Shown: positions 16,912 through 26,396, numbered from the stretch's first letter. The stretch is DNA of 64,000 nucleotides from Lachnospiraceae bacterium (GCA_024693925.1 JAILKH010000040.1:1-64000), one strand, 5' to 3'. Numbers and translations are program-made. The notes: generated by a model from the sequence alone, not told the origin.

Positions 16912-17466
16912 ATGGATAACAGGATAAAAGAGTATGATCAAAAGATGCAAAAAACGATCGATCATTTGTCGGCTGATTTTTTAACGATCAGGGCAGGAAG
17001 AGCCAATCCGCATGTGCTTGACAAGATAAAGGTTGATTATTACGGTACTCCCACGCCTGTACAGCAGGTGGGAAATATTTCGATTCCCGAAGCAAGGATG
17101 ATCCAGATACAACCTTGGGAGAAAAGTCTTTTAAAGGAAATAGAGAAAGCAATACAGAGTTCCGATATAGGTATCAATCCGACTAATGACGGTAATGTTA
17201 TAAGACTTATCTTCCCGGAGCTTACGGAGGAACGAAGGAAGGATCTGGTTAAAGAAGTTAAGAAAAAGGGAGAGGCAGATAAGGTTGCCATAAGAAATAT
17301 CAGACGTGACGGTAATGATGCTTTTAAGAAGCTTTCCAAGAGTCAGGATGTTTCGGAAGATGAAATAAAGCAGTTAGAAGATGAATTACAAAAGATGACC
17401 GATAAATATATCAAACAGGTAGATCAGATGATCGAAGAGAAATCCAGGGAGATACTTACGGTTTAA
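16912..17466 (+). CDS. frr: Ribosome recycling factor
   Basis: Frr, with EF-G, splits post-termination ribosomes. The 184-residue length is standard, and the family motifs are clear: FLTIRAGRANPHVLDKI, VDYYGTPTPVQQV, PWEKSLLKEIEKAI, and VKKKGEADKVAIRNIRRD. An AGAAGGA site precedes ATG 16912. It follows pyrH by 60 bases, as in most Bacillota. Confidence 0.97.
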   Translation: MDNRIKEYDQKMQKTIDHLSADFLTIRAGRANPHVLDKIKVDYYGTPTPVQQVGNISIPEARMIQIQPWEKSLLKEIEKAIQSSDIGINPTNDGNVIRLIFPELTEERRKDLVKEVKKKGEADKVAIRNIRRDGNDAFKKLSKSQDVSEDEIKQLEDELQKMTDKYIKQVDQMIEEKSREILTV

Positions 17467-17492
17467 TTACATAGATCAGGATTTAATTTATG

Positions 17493-17523
17493 AAGGGCAA
17501 GGCGTAATACGTCCTGCCCTTTT
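17493..17523 (+). terminator. Possible weak hairpin after frr
   Basis: AAGGGCA and TGCCCTT form a 7-bp stem around an imperfect inner part and are followed by TTTT. It lies in the 132-base gap between frr and uppS. The interrupted stem and short T-run suggest at most partial termination; downstream genes probably still receive readthrough. Confidence 0.4.
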
Positions 17524-17598
17524 GAAACCTTTATGAAAATATCGTAGATCCGGCGTGCCTGTAATAAGGCAGGTGTCAGTCGGTAAAAGGGAGATAGT

Positions 17599-18309
17599 AT
17601 GGAGGAAGATTTAAAAATACCCGAGCATGTGGCGATAATACTTGACGGAAACGGAAGATGGGCAAAAAGTAAGGGAATGCCAAGAAATTACGGCCATATC
17701 CAAGGTGCTAAAGCAGTTGAAGATATGTGTGATACGGCCTATAAGAGAGGGATTAAATATCTTACGGTTTATGCTTTTTCAACGGAGAATTGGGCCCGCC
17801 CCGAGGATGAAGTGAATGCATTAATGGGTCTTCTGAGAAATTATCTTAAGAATTGCATAACCCGAGCGAAAAAGAATAATATGAGGGTCCGGGTTTTGGG
17901 AGATAAATCAAGGCTGGCTAAGGATATAAGGGACAGTATAGATCAGCTTGAAAATATCAGCAGAAATTATGACGGTCTTAATTTCCAGGTTGCCATAAAC
18001 TATGGCAGTCAGGATGAAATGTTAAGGGCTATGAATCATATCCGTAAGGATATGGAGGAGGGTGTCCTTGAAAAAGGGGATATTACGCAGGAAATGTTTG
18101 AAAGTTATCTTGATACGGCGGGTATTCCCAATCCGGATCTGTTAATAAGGACAAGCGGTGAACAAAGACTTTCCAATTTTCTTTTATGGCAATTAGCTTA
18201 TGCCGAGTTCTATTTTACGGATGTTCACTGGCCGGATTTTGATAAAGATGAGCTGGAAAAAGCTATTTTGGCTTATAATAAGAGAGAGAGAAGATTTGGA
18301 GGTATATGA
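17599..18309 (+). CDS. uppS: Isoprenyl transferase (undecaprenyl diphosphate synthase)
   Basis: UppS extends farnesyl diphosphate to the C55 lipid carrier used for wall and surface polymers. Motifs: HVAIILDGNGRWAKSKG with the catalytic Asp, YGHIQGAKAVEDMC, YAFSTENWARP, and the C-terminal LIRTSGEQRLSNFLLWQ and DVHWPDF. The 236-residue length is typical. A GGGAGA site precedes ATG 17599. The gene is followed one base later by cdsA. Confidence 0.96.
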   Translation: MEEDLKIPEHVAIILDGNGRWAKSKGMPRNYGHIQGAKAVEDMCDTAYKRGIKYLTVYAFSTENWARPEDEVNALMGLLRNYLKNCITRAKKNNMRVRVLGDKSRLAKDIRDSIDQLENISRNYDGLNFQVAINYGSQDEMLRAMNHIRKDMEEGVLEKGDITQEMFESYLDTAGIPNPDLLIRTSGEQRLSNFLLWQLAYAEFYFTDVHWPDFDKDELEKAILAYNKRERRFGGI

Positions 18310-18310
18310 T

Positions 18311-19147
18311 ATGTTTAAGACAAGGTTTATAAGCGGAGCTGTACTTGTTGTTATCATTGCTTTAATGAATGTTATCGGCGGTATATTCATGGGGGTTTGT
18401 CTGTTTCTTATAGCAGTTCAGGGGCTGTTTGAGTTCTACAGAGCCGTGGGTGTATACAAGGGGGAAGGAACCAAGCATACAGAGCTTGAATGGATGGGTT
18501 ATATTGGGACCGTAATATATTATCTTGCCGCTATTATCACACGGAATGATGTTCTTATAAAGCTTTTTTTGATAATCTGTATTGTTCTGTTAATGATGCT
18601 TGGTATATTTGTTTTTAAGTTTCCCAAATACAGCGGTGAGGAGGTAATGAAAGCCTTCTTCGGCTTTATGTATGTTTCTGTAATGATAGGGTTTATCTAT
18701 CTTACCAGATGTATGAATAACGGAGCCTATATTGTATGGCTTATATATATTTCTTCTTGGATATGTGATACCTGCGCATATCTTTTTGGTACTAAGTTTG
18801 GAAAGAAGAAGCTATGTCCTATGCTTAGTCCCAATAAATCCGTGGAGGGTGCCATAGGAGGAGTTGTGGGATCGGCATTTTTGGCGGTGGTATTTTCTGT
18901 GTTTTATATGAGGCAATTCGGTATGAGATCTATGATGGATCCTTACGGATTTATGATCATATGCAGTATAGCTTCAATGGCATCACAGCTGGGTGATATT
19001 GCAGCTTCTGCTTTTAAAAGAAATAATAATATAAAAGATTATGGTGTGATAATTCCCGGACATGGGGGAATACTTGATCGATTTGACAGTGTAATATTTA
19101 CAGCACCTATGATCTATTTTCTTGCAGTACTTATCATTGGGATGTAA
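18311..19147 (+). CDS. cdsA: Phosphatidate cytidylyltransferase
   Basis: CdsA makes CDP-diacylglycerol, the precursor of phospholipids. I choose ATG at 18311, one base after the uppS stop with GGAGG 8 bases upstream; the longer frame from 18200 lies inside uppS. The 278-residue protein has many membrane helices, the motif LSPNKSVEGAIGGVVG, and the C-terminal signature GDIAASAFKRNNNIKDY followed by GHGGILDRFDS. Complete and ordinary. Confidence 0.95.
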   Translation: MFKTRFISGAVLVVIIALMNVIGGIFMGVCLFLIAVQGLFEFYRAVGVYKGEGTKHTELEWMGYIGTVIYYLAAIITRNDVLIKLFLIICIVLLMMLGIFVFKFPKYSGEEVMKAFFGFMYVSVMIGFIYLTRCMNNGAYIVWLIYISSWICDTCAYLFGTKFGKKKLCPMLSPNKSVEGAIGGVVGSAFLAVVFSVFYMRQFGMRSMMDPYGFMIICSIASMASQLGDIAASAFKRNNNIKDYGVIIPGHGGILDRFDSVIFTAPMIYFLAVLIIGM

Positions 19148-19166
19148 AGGAAGTGTTTAGGTAATT

Positions 19167-20312
19167 ATGAAAAAAATCGCAGTTTTAGGGTCAACGGGGT
19201 CTATAGGAACGCAGACCTTGGAAATTGTAAGTGCAAATAAACAGAAGCTTAAGGTGGTTTCGCTGGCTGCCGGTTCAAATACAGAATTGCTGGAGAAACA
19301 GGCAAGAGCGTTTTGTCCGGAATGTGTAGCGGTATTTGATGAAAAAGCGGCCGGGGATTTAAGATTAAGACTTAAGGACACCGATATCAGAGTAGTACAG
19401 GGCATGGATGGAATTATAGAAGCGGCCTGTCTTAAGGACATAGACATTGTTGTTACATCCATGGTTGGGATGATAGGTATCCGGCCGACTATAGCCGCTA
19501 TTAAAGCGGGAAAGGATATTGCTTTAGCAAATAAAGAAACTTTGGTATGTGCGGGACATATCATAATGCCGTTGGCTCAGGAAATGAAGGTTTCTATCCT
19601 GCCGGTGGACAGTGAACATTCAGCCATTTTTCAGTCATTAAACGGAGAGAAGAGGGAACAGCTGGAGAAAATATTGCTGACGGCATCCGGAGGTCCTTTC
19701 AGAGGAAAAAGTCTGAAAGAGCTTGGAAACATGACAGTGGAGGATGCTCTTAAACATCCTAACTGGTCTATGGGTAAAAAGATAACCGTGGACTCCGCTT
19801 CTCTTGTTAATAAGGGATTGGAGGTAATGGAGGCATCCTGGCTTTTTGAGGTTCCTATAGATAAGATACAGGTTGTGGTCCATCCTCAGAGCATAATCCA
19901 TTCAATGGTTCAGTATACCGATGGTGCTATAATTGCTCAATTGGGTATTCCGGATATGAAGCTCCCGATACAGTATGCATTGTTTTATCCGGACAGGGTA
20001 AAGCTGGATGAAAAAAGGGTGGATTTCTATGAGCTTAGCCGGTTAACCTTTGAGAAGCCGGATATGGATACCTTTAAAGGCTTGAAGCTTGCACTTATGG
20101 CAGCTAAGGCAGGGGGATCCATGCCTACGGTTTTTAACGCCGCAAATGAGAAAGCGGTGGCTTTGTTTTTAAATAAAAAAGCCGGTTTTTTGGATATCTA
20201 TGAGATGATCGAAGCAGCTATGCAAAATCATAGAACTATTTTAGATCCGTCGGTAGATCAGATTCTTGAAGCAGAGAAAGAAACTTATTCGTTTATTGAG
20301 GGAAGGTGGTAA
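19167..20312 (+). CDS. dxr: 1-deoxy-D-xylulose 5-phosphate reductoisomerase
   Basis: Dxr (IspC) makes 2-C-methylerythritol 4-phosphate with NADPH, the committed step of the MEP isoprenoid pathway. Motifs: N-terminal GSTGSIGTQTLEI (NADPH), LANKETLVCAG, metal ligands in PVDSEHSAIFQ, and HPNWSMGKKITVDSASL. The 381-residue length is normal. It sits between cdsA and rseP, the usual arrangement, and shows the cell uses the MEP route to feed UppS. Confidence 0.97.
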   Translation: MKKIAVLGSTGSIGTQTLEIVSANKQKLKVVSLAAGSNTELLEKQARAFCPECVAVFDEKAAGDLRLRLKDTDIRVVQGMDGIIEAACLKDIDIVVTSMVGMIGIRPTIAAIKAGKDIALANKETLVCAGHIIMPLAQEMKVSILPVDSEHSAIFQSLNGEKREQLEKILLTASGGPFRGKSLKELGNMTVEDALKHPNWSMGKKITVDSASLVNKGLEVMEASWLFEVPIDKIQVVVHPQSIIHSMVQYTDGAIIAQLGIPDMKLPIQYALFYPDRVKLDEKRVDFYELSRLTFEKPDMDTFKGLKLALMAAKAGGSMPTVFNAANEKAVALFLNKKAGFLDIYEMIEAAMQNHRTILDPSVDQILEAEKETYSFIEGRW

Positions 20313-20313
20313 G

Positions 20314-21369
20314 TTGAATCCGGTAAGTATTATATATACGTTGATAATAATCTGTATAGTTGTAGTCGTGCATGAATTCGGTCATTTGATCGTTGCCAAA
20401 TCCAATGGAATATATGTTAAGGAGTTCTGGGTAGGGTTTGGCCCGACTTTGTTATCTTTTGAAAAGAATGGGACTTTATATTGTCTTAAACCTTTACCTT
20501 TTGGCGGAGCCTGCCTGTTTGAGGATGATCCGGAATGTGAAGATCCCGATAAACTCTACAGTAACTCCAGTGTATGGTCCAGGATCGTAACGGCTTTTGC
20601 AGGTCCTTTGTTTAATATTATCCTTGCTTTTGTATTCAGTGTTTTGATCATTTCCATTTCGGGTAGTTCGGTGATCATGACCACCGAACTGGTAGAGGTG
20701 GGAAAAAATACTCCTGCGGAGGCAGCCGGTCTTAGGGAAGGAGATATCATAAGGGCTTATAACGGTAAGAAGGTGGATCTGTCAACGGAGGTCATAATCT
20801 TTAATCTTGTAAGTGATGGGTCTCCTGTTAGGCTTACTTATGAAAGGAACGGAAAAACGCAGGAGGTTAGTTTGAGTCCCGAATATTCGGAGGAATACGG
20901 AAGGTATCTGTTTGGTATAACCTTCGGTAGGACCATAGAAGAATGGTCTTCCTTTAAGATATTAAAGTATTCGGTTTATTATGTCAGGATGAATATCAGA
21001 AGTACTCTGGAGGGACTTAGGGGAATGTTTCTCGGCAGAGTGGGTGTAGACAGTCTCAGTGGTCCGGTGGGTATGGCAGAGATGGTGGATGATGTTTATA
21101 CAGAATCCAAAGATGAAGGTGTTCCCTATGTTTTGCTTAATATGCTTAATCTATCCCTTATTATTTCTGCCAGTCTTGGAATAATGAATCTTTTACCTCT
21201 ACCGGGACTTGACGGTGGAAAGCTTATCCTTCTATTTATAGAGGCGATCAGACGTAAACCGGTGAGCAGGGACAGAGAGGCTCTGGTTAATTTTGTCGGT
21301 TTTGCCGTTTTGATGATGCTTATGGTATTTGTAATGTATAATGATATACTTAAACTGGTCAGAAGATGA
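20314..21369 (+). CDS. rseP: Site-2-type intramembrane zinc metalloprotease RseP
   Basis: RseP-family proteases cut transmembrane anchors in regulated intramembrane proteolysis. I choose TTG at 20314, one base after the dxr stop with GGAAGGTGG upstream, since the frame before it lies within dxr. The protein is 351 residues. It has HEFGH zinc ligands in the first helix, a PDZ domain (about residues 120-195, EAAGLREGDIIRAYNGKKV), and the second motif NLLPLPGLDGGKL near the C-terminus. It is complete. The target is not visible; an anti-sigma factor is the usual type. Confidence 0.93.
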   Translation: MNPVSIIYTLIIICIVVVVHEFGHLIVAKSNGIYVKEFWVGFGPTLLSFEKNGTLYCLKPLPFGGACLFEDDPECEDPDKLYSNSSVWSRIVTAFAGPLFNIILAFVFSVLIISISGSSVIMTTELVEVGKNTPAEAAGLREGDIIRAYNGKKVDLSTEVIIFNLVSDGSPVRLTYERNGKTQEVSLSPEYSEEYGRYLFGITFGRTIEEWSSFKILKYSVYYVRMNIRSTLEGLRGMFLGRVGVDSLSGPVGMAEMVDDVYTESKDEGVPYVLLNMLNLSLIISASLGIMNLLPLPGLDGGKLILLFIEAIRRKPVSRDREALVNFVGFAVLMMLMVFVMYNDILKLVRR

Positions 21370-21411
21370 TGATCCGGTTTTTGGAAAGGACAGAGAAGAT
21401 ATTTTAACAGA

Positions 21412-23760
21412 ATGATGGAGACGGAGTCTTGTAATATAAATAATCAGAATAAAACAGATATATATAAAATATGTAATTATTTGATATGGATGACGATAGC
21501 CGTTATTCTTATAATGAGTGTGGATAAAGGAGCCATGGGATGTATCAGATGGCTTTTTGTCTGCTTTTTCATTTCTATCGTGATACGTCCGGTTTTTAGA
21601 TTTTCGGCAATTAAATTACCGGATGAGGGTTTTTCATTAGGCGTTGGTCTTGGAATAGCGGTTCTTTTTACCTTTACCTGGTTTATAAGTGTCTTATTTA
21701 AGATTCCCTTTAATAATATTACCTGTATTTTGTTGGTTATGATCTTTGCAAGTTTTGCGGCGGTTGCAGGACATATAAAAATAATAAAGGAAATACGGGA
21801 TACTTATTCTTTTGGGGATTTTTGCGGAAAATGTATTAAAAATATATATGAAGCTGTTTTTCCCTGTGAGGAGAACAGGGTTTTAAGTCGAAAAAGATTC
21901 TTTCTGGGATTTGGTTTTTTTGCCCTTTTATTTGTTATCGCTTTCTGGATCAAGGGCTTTAAGCCGATGATAGATTATCAGACCGAGCAATATATGGACT
22001 ATGGTTTTATGAATGCGATGTATCGTCAGCAGAAGGTTCCTTTTGAAGATATGTGGTATTCGGGAAGAACGATAAATTATTATTATCTTGGTCAGGCGGC
22101 AGCCGTTTTTTTATGCAGATTAAGTTTTGTTACACCGGAGTATGGTTATAACCTTATGCTGTGTACAATATTTGCGGCACTGAGTATGATGGTATATTGT
22201 CTTGTTGCGGCAATTGTTACTATGAGCGGAGGTTTAAAGAGAATATATTCGGTTATTGCAGGAGCAGGTGCAGCGCTTATGTGTTCCTGCGGCGGAAATG
22301 GTCATTGGATAATATATGGGATCATAAGACCGGTATATTATAAACTTACCGGAAAGGTTCCGGATGAGGATTACTGGTTTCCTACATCCACCCTTTTTAT
22401 AGGTTATGAACCGGAGACCATGGATAAGGCAAAGCATGAATTTCCTTCATATACGCTTGTTCTCGGAGATCTGCATGCACATGTCTGTAATATACTTTTT
22501 ACCATTCCGTTGCTGGCGGTTTTATTTGATTATGCATTTTCCTGTAAGGATGAGAAGGAGGAGTTTCATAAGGAAAATCTGTTTTATGATACCTTTAAGC
22601 AGGTTTGTAATAAACATACGATTTTAACGGGGTTTTTCCTGGGCTTGTTTAAGGGGGTAAATTATTGGGATTTTCCCATATATTTTGTGGTCAGCGGTGC
22701 GGTTATCCTTTTTTGTGATATCAAAAAATACGGTTTCAGGTTTTTTACTATCTTAAGAGTTTTATTAAAAGGAATTTTTATTCTCGGAGTAAGCGCATTT
22801 GTTATTTTTCCCTTTAATCTTACTTATGTTAAACCGGTATCTGGAATTCATTTGGCGGATAACCATTCTCCCATTGATAAATTGCTTATAATATGGTTTG
22901 TACACGTGTTTTTTGCATTGGTTCTTCTTGTTCAGATATATGTAAGAAAACATAAGAATTCGGAGTTTTCATATTCTGAGCTCTCGCTGATGGCGATCAC
23001 ACTTTGCGGTCTGGGCCTTTTACTGGTACCGGAAGTGATTTATGTTAAAGATATTTATGGGGATGAGTATCAAAGATATAATACCATGTTTAAGCTTACC
23101 TTTCAGGGTTATATCCTGCTTTCGATATGTGCAGGTACAGGGCTTGGATTTATTCTAAATAATAATTATGTAAGGAAAAAAGAAAAGAGTAAGGGTAATG
23201 TTTTACCGGGTATTACAGTCTTTTTTTGCTGTGCTTTGGTCATATTGGTTTCGGGGTATATGGGCCGGTCGGTAAAGGACTGGTTCGGAAATGTTTTTTT
23301 ACCGGATATGAGGAAAGGTATTTGCGCAAGTGAATTTATTTATGAGGATCCGTCATATTATAATGTAAGGGAAGCTATAGATATTCTTAACGCATCGGAA
23401 GATAAGGAGCTTCGTATTATAGAGGAGGGTGGAAACAGTTATTCTCCCGAAAACCGGCTTTCGGTTTTTTGCGGGGCGACAACTGTGGCAGGATGGTATG
23501 TACATGAGTGGGTATGGCATAATGACAGTGAAAGTGTACATGAGAGGCATAATGAAGTGGCAAATTTCTATACCTGTGGTTATGAGGAGTACTGCGCAGA
23601 GATTGCAAAAAAGTATGATTTGGATTATATATATGTTGGCCCTAAAGTTAATGAGAAATATGCGGTGGATTATTCGGGATTTATTAATCTGGGCCAAACC
23701 GTGTGGGAAAGCAGTGACGGAAGCTGCAGGTTAATTAAGGTTTCAAAGCCGGAACTTTAA
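21412..23760 (+). CDS. Large polytopic DUF2298 (YYY-family) membrane protein
   Basis: A 782-residue protein with about a dozen or more membrane helices. It matches DUF2298: YSGRTINYYYLGQ near residue 218, LGDLHAHVCNILFTIPLL near 350, and FFLGLFKGVNYWDFP near 408. A soluble C-terminal segment of about 130 residues follows. DUF2298 proteins resemble GT-C-type glycosyltransferases that use polyprenyl-linked sugars, but their reaction is not established. Its place behind uppS, dxr and rseP is consistent with lipid-linked sugar chemistry (inference). A weak AAAGGA site precedes ATG 21412, with a second ATG at 21415. Confidence 0.82.
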   Translation: MMETESCNINNQNKTDIYKICNYLIWMTIAVILIMSVDKGAMGCIRWLFVCFFISIVIRPVFRFSAIKLPDEGFSLGVGLGIAVLFTFTWFISVLFKIPFNNITCILLVMIFASFAAVAGHIKIIKEIRDTYSFGDFCGKCIKNIYEAVFPCEENRVLSRKRFFLGFGFFALLFVIAFWIKGFKPMIDYQTEQYMDYGFMNAMYRQQKVPFEDMWYSGRTINYYYLGQAAAVFLCRLSFVTPEYGYNLMLCTIFAALSMMVYCLVAAIVTMSGGLKRIYSVIAGAGAALMCSCGGNGHWIIYGIIRPVYYKLTGKVPDEDYWFPTSTLFIGYEPETMDKAKHEFPSYTLVLGDLHAHVCNILFTIPLLAVLFDYAFSCKDEKEEFHKENLFYDTFKQVCNKHTILTGFFLGLFKGVNYWDFPIYFVVSGAVILFCDIKKYGFRFFTILRVLLKGIFILGVSAFVIFPFNLTYVKPVSGIHLADNHSPIDKLLIIWFVHVFFALVLLVQIYVRKHKNSEFSYSELSLMAITLCGLGLLLVPEVIYVKDIYGDEYQRYNTMFKLTFQGYILLSICAGTGLGFILNNNYVRKKEKSKGNVLPGITVFFCCALVILVSGYMGRSVKDWFGNVFLPDMRKGICASEFIYEDPSYYNVREAIDILNASEDKELRIIEEGGNSYSPENRLSVFCGATTVAGWYVHEWVWHNDSESVHERHNEVANFYTCGYEEYCAEIAKKYDLDYIYVGPKVNEKYAVDYSGFINLGQTVWESSDGSCRLIKVSKPEL

Positions 23761-23832
23761 AACGTATTAACCATGAAGCGGCAAAAGGATTTCATAAACA
23801 GGACAACAGATGGAAATTGGCGGAGGAAAAGA

Positions 23833-24624
23833 ATGAATATATTAAAGGGTATTATCAGGGTTTTAATAATGACGGCAGTTATATCTTTAGCATTTGAGCT
23901 TGTCTTATGCAGTAATGTAAGGGCAGATGATATATTGACAATGCCGGCGGATGATATATTGTCAATGCCGGCTCCTGAGAGCACTTATGCATCAACGAAT
24001 CAGGGGCCTTTTGCTTATCCGGTGGAAACTCTTAACAGTATAGGTATAAATACCAAGCTTTCGGAAGTCAGTACAAAATATAATGTCAATCAGGACAGAG
24101 CCAGAAATATTGAAACGGCTACCGCTTATCTTAACGGTACAATAATACCTGCCGGTCAGATTATGTCCTATAATGCGGTTGTGGGACCAAGAACGGTGGC
24201 CCGCGGATTTGGTCCGGGTAATATTATATCCGGAGGAAAATACGTAAAGGGTATCGGCGGAGGAATATGTCAGGTGTCATCAACATTAAATGCAGCAGTG
24301 TTAAACGCAGGGATAATCCCCATTGAAAGGCATAATCACAGCAGCTGCGTGCATTATCTCGGAAGTGGTCTGGATGCAACTATTTCGGGAAGTAAGCTGG
24401 ATTATAAATTTATCAATCCTTATGCATATCCTCTTTACATTGATGCAAAAGCAACAGGGGGTGTGCTTACGATAGCTTTATACGGAAACGCAGCAGCAAC
24501 CGGTGGAATTGCTTACCGGCCTGCAGTTGTGGGAGGAAGCAGAAAAAATACCACTTATGTTGTCGGTTATTTAAACGGTATCGAAGTTTCAAGGCTCAAG
24601 GCTTATTCAAGCGCATATAAATAA
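23833..24624 (+). CDS. Secreted VanW-family protein
   Basis: I choose ATG at 23833 with GGAGG 6 bases upstream; the frame extending to 23773 lacks such a site. A signal peptide ends near residue 30. The VanW domain follows: KYNVNQDRARNIETATAYLN, the GQIMSYNAVVGPRT region, then GGKYVKGIGGGICQVSSTL and LYIDAKATGGVLTIALYG. VanW is an accessory protein of some vancomycin-resistance clusters, but most family members lie outside those and their function is unknown. No van genes are nearby, so I do not infer resistance. It follows the DUF2298 gene by 72 bases. Confidence 0.87.
   Translation: MNILKGIIRVLIMTAVISLAFELVLCSNVRADDILTMPADDILSMPAPESTYASTNQGPFAYPVETLNSIGINTKLSEVSTKYNVNQDRARNIETATAYLNGTIIPAGQIMSYNAVVGPRTVARGFGPGNIISGGKYVKGIGGGICQVSSTLNAAVLNAGIIPIERHNHSSCVHYLGSGLDATISGSKLDYKFINPYAYPLYIDAKATGGVLTIALYGNAAATGGIAYRPAVVGGSRKNTTYVVGYLNGIEVSRLKAYSSAYK
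23926..23973 (+). repeat. Tandem 24-bp duplication in the VanW gene
   Basis: Two adjacent 24-bp units starting at 23926 and 23950 differ at two positions and encode DDILTMPA and DDILSMPA just after the signal peptide. It is an in-frame recent duplication in a linker. Confidence 0.85.
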
Positions 24625-24627
24625 AGC

Positions 24628-24876
24628 TCAGGCATATATTACTTTAGACTGTATTCCCTTTAGCATACCTATTTTTCCGGAGAGAGCACTAATTTCATTT
24701 TGAGGTGCTTTAATGGCAATGCTTATTAAGGCAAGTTCCTTATCTTTGATATGCTGATGAGGTAATCCCATGCGTCCGATTATGAATTGTCCGTATTTTG
24801 AGAGCAGTTCGTTAAGTCGGGCGCTTTGTGTTATGTCCGATATTATTATAGCTATAATGGCAATTCTTTCTTCCAT
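24628..24876 (-). CDS. TM1266-family iron-only hydrogenase system regulator
   Basis: The 82-residue protein matches the TM1266 family, a NikR-C/ACT-like fold encoded beside [FeFe]-hydrogenase maturation genes in many anaerobes. Visible family features are the opening EERIAIIAIIISD, the strand QFIIGRMGLPHQ, and ISALSGKIGMLKGIQ near the end. An AAAGGAATAAGAC site precedes the start on the minus strand. It is third in a minus-strand unit after the ABC transporter genes, 83 bases away. No hyd genes are in the window. The family's exact regulatory action is not established; there is no DNA-binding domain of the NikR type. Confidence 0.85.
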   Translation of the reverse strand: MEERIAIIAIIISDITQSARLNELLSKYGQFIIGRMGLPHQHIKDKELALISIAIKAPQNEISALSGKIGMLKGIQSKVIYA

Positions 24877-24959
24877 TGTCTTATTCCTTTCTACAGCTTT
24901 TTCTTTAATTATCCTGTTATATGGTATTAAAGCATATGCTCCGGAAATTCCGGGAGCAC

Positions 24960-26396
24960 TTATCGTGTTATAGGGCTGCCGTTTTCAAGAGTGATCAATA
25001 CGGAATCATCAAAACATGTAATATCGGCAGGATCATGGCTTGAAAAAATAAGTAATCTGTTATTTAAATTGTTATTTATCCATCGGACTATCCGGTTTTT
25101 GGTTTCTATATCAAGACCTGTAAAGGGTTCGTCCATTATTACCAGGTCCGAAGGATTAAGGATTGCCCGTATTATCTGAACCCTTCTTTTTTCACCTCCG
25201 CTTAAGCGGCTGACCGGAAGGTTTAAGGATGCTTTGGGTATAAGAGTATTTACCGCAGCTTTTATATGATTCGGCGGACAGCCGGTTATTTCAAGATTTT
25301 TCAGAATATTAATGTCGGGTATCAGGCGGTCATCCTGAAACAGCATGCTTATTTTGGGGTTACGCTTATTTTGTTTTGAGAGCGGAAAATCATTTTTATC
25401 ACTGCTCCAGAATGGGGTAATATTGCCACTGTCGGCAGGGGTTATTCCGGCTATCATATTTAAAAGTGTGGTTTTACCGACTCCGGAAGGTCCGGTTATA
25501 CAGTATACCTTTGGAGCTTCAAAGGTGTAACAGATATTTAATAGAGGATGTTTATCATAGTCTTTTTTTATGTCGTTAAGGGTAAGAGCCGATAATCGCC
25601 CGGGCTCCCTTATCATTTTTAAGTTTTTTTTTGCCGGACCTAAGGAATTAGGACAGGGATCCGGCAGGTTTTTTGTTTTGTTTAATATTAAAGTGATCAA
25701 GGCTTTAGTCAGGGAACTCAGTATAAGTATGGTTATGATCCAGGCAAATACACCGGCAGTATTAAGGTATATTTTGTCTCTGTAGAGCTGTTCCCCTATG
25801 CTTCTTTCGGGAAGACCTATTATTTCGGCGGCGACCCCGGATTTAAAGGCCATTCCGAGAGAAACGGATAAAGCGGAATATAAGTAGGGTAAATAAGCAG
25901 GCCGGTATATCCACAGGAGGCGGCTAAAAAAATCAAGTCGAAAAACATCTGCCAATTCCAGGAGAGAGGAGGGTGTGTTTTCAAGGCCCTTAAGCATGTT
26001 TTCATATATGCCCGGAAATACCACCATTATGCTAAGACAAAGGACCAGATATTCGGACCCCCACCATATAAGGAGAATGACGGTAATCGCCGCTACGGGT
26101 ACGGTTTTAAAAAAAGAAACAACAGGATAAAGCCAGTCTTTTATAAAGGGATATTTATAAGATAAAAAAGCCCCGGTATATCCGGCAAGAACAGCGCTAA
26201 AAAAACCGCATATTATCCTTACCATTGAGCCGCTTATTGAATTCCAAAAGACCGGATCCGAGCATTTGTTGATAAGTTCTGCCAGGGTTTCAAGCGGTGA
26301 TGCAAAATATATCGGATTGTTTATTAAAACGGCCGCGGCCTGCCAAAGCAGGATAAAGATAAGAAGAATAAGGAATTTTTTTAAGCGGTCATTCAT
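24960..26396 (-). CDS. Single-chain ABC importer: permease fused to ATPase (NitT/TauT type)
   Basis: The 478-residue protein joins two subunits that are normally separate. Residues 1-245 form a SsuC/TauC-like permease with about six helices and the EAA-type loop near 147-170 (ELADVFRLDFFSRL). Residues about 268-478 form an ABC ATPase with Walker A GPSGVGKTT (302-310), Q-loop MLFQDD, signature LSGGEKRRVQ (398-407), Walker B LVIMDEP (418-424) and switch His454. All ATPase motifs are intact, so I see a working fusion and not a frameshift. It overlaps the substrate-binding lipoprotein gene by 8 bases. The substrate is not determinable; nitrate/sulfonate/thiamine-precursor-type ligands are typical of the class. 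Confidence 0.9.
   Translation of the reverse strand: MNDRLKKFLILLIFILLWQAAAVLINNPIYFASPLETLAELINKCSDPVFWNSISGSMVRIICGFFSAVLAGYTGAFLSYKYPFIKDWLYPVVSFFKTVPVAAITVILLIWWGSEYLVLCLSIMVVFPGIYENMLKGLENTPSSLLELADVFRLDFFSRLLWIYRPAYLPYLYSALSVSLGMAFKSGVAAEIIGLPERSIGEQLYRDKIYLNTAGVFAWIITILILSSLTKALITLILNKTKNLPDPCPNSLGPAKKNLKMIREPGRLSALTLNDIKKDYDKHPLLNICYTFEAPKVYCITGPSGVGKTTLLNMIAGITPADSGNITPFWSSDKNDFPLSKQNKRNPKISMLFQDDRLIPDINILKNLEITGCPPNHIKAAVNTLIPKASLNLPVSRLSGGEKRRVQIIRAILNPSDLVIMDEPFTGLDIETKNRIVRWINNNLNNRLLIFSSHDPADITCFDDSVLITLENGSPITR

Noticed and set aside
23833..24624. Vancomycin-resistance function from the VanW match
   Set aside because: No vanR/S/H/A/X-type genes are near, and most VanW relatives are outside resistance clusters.
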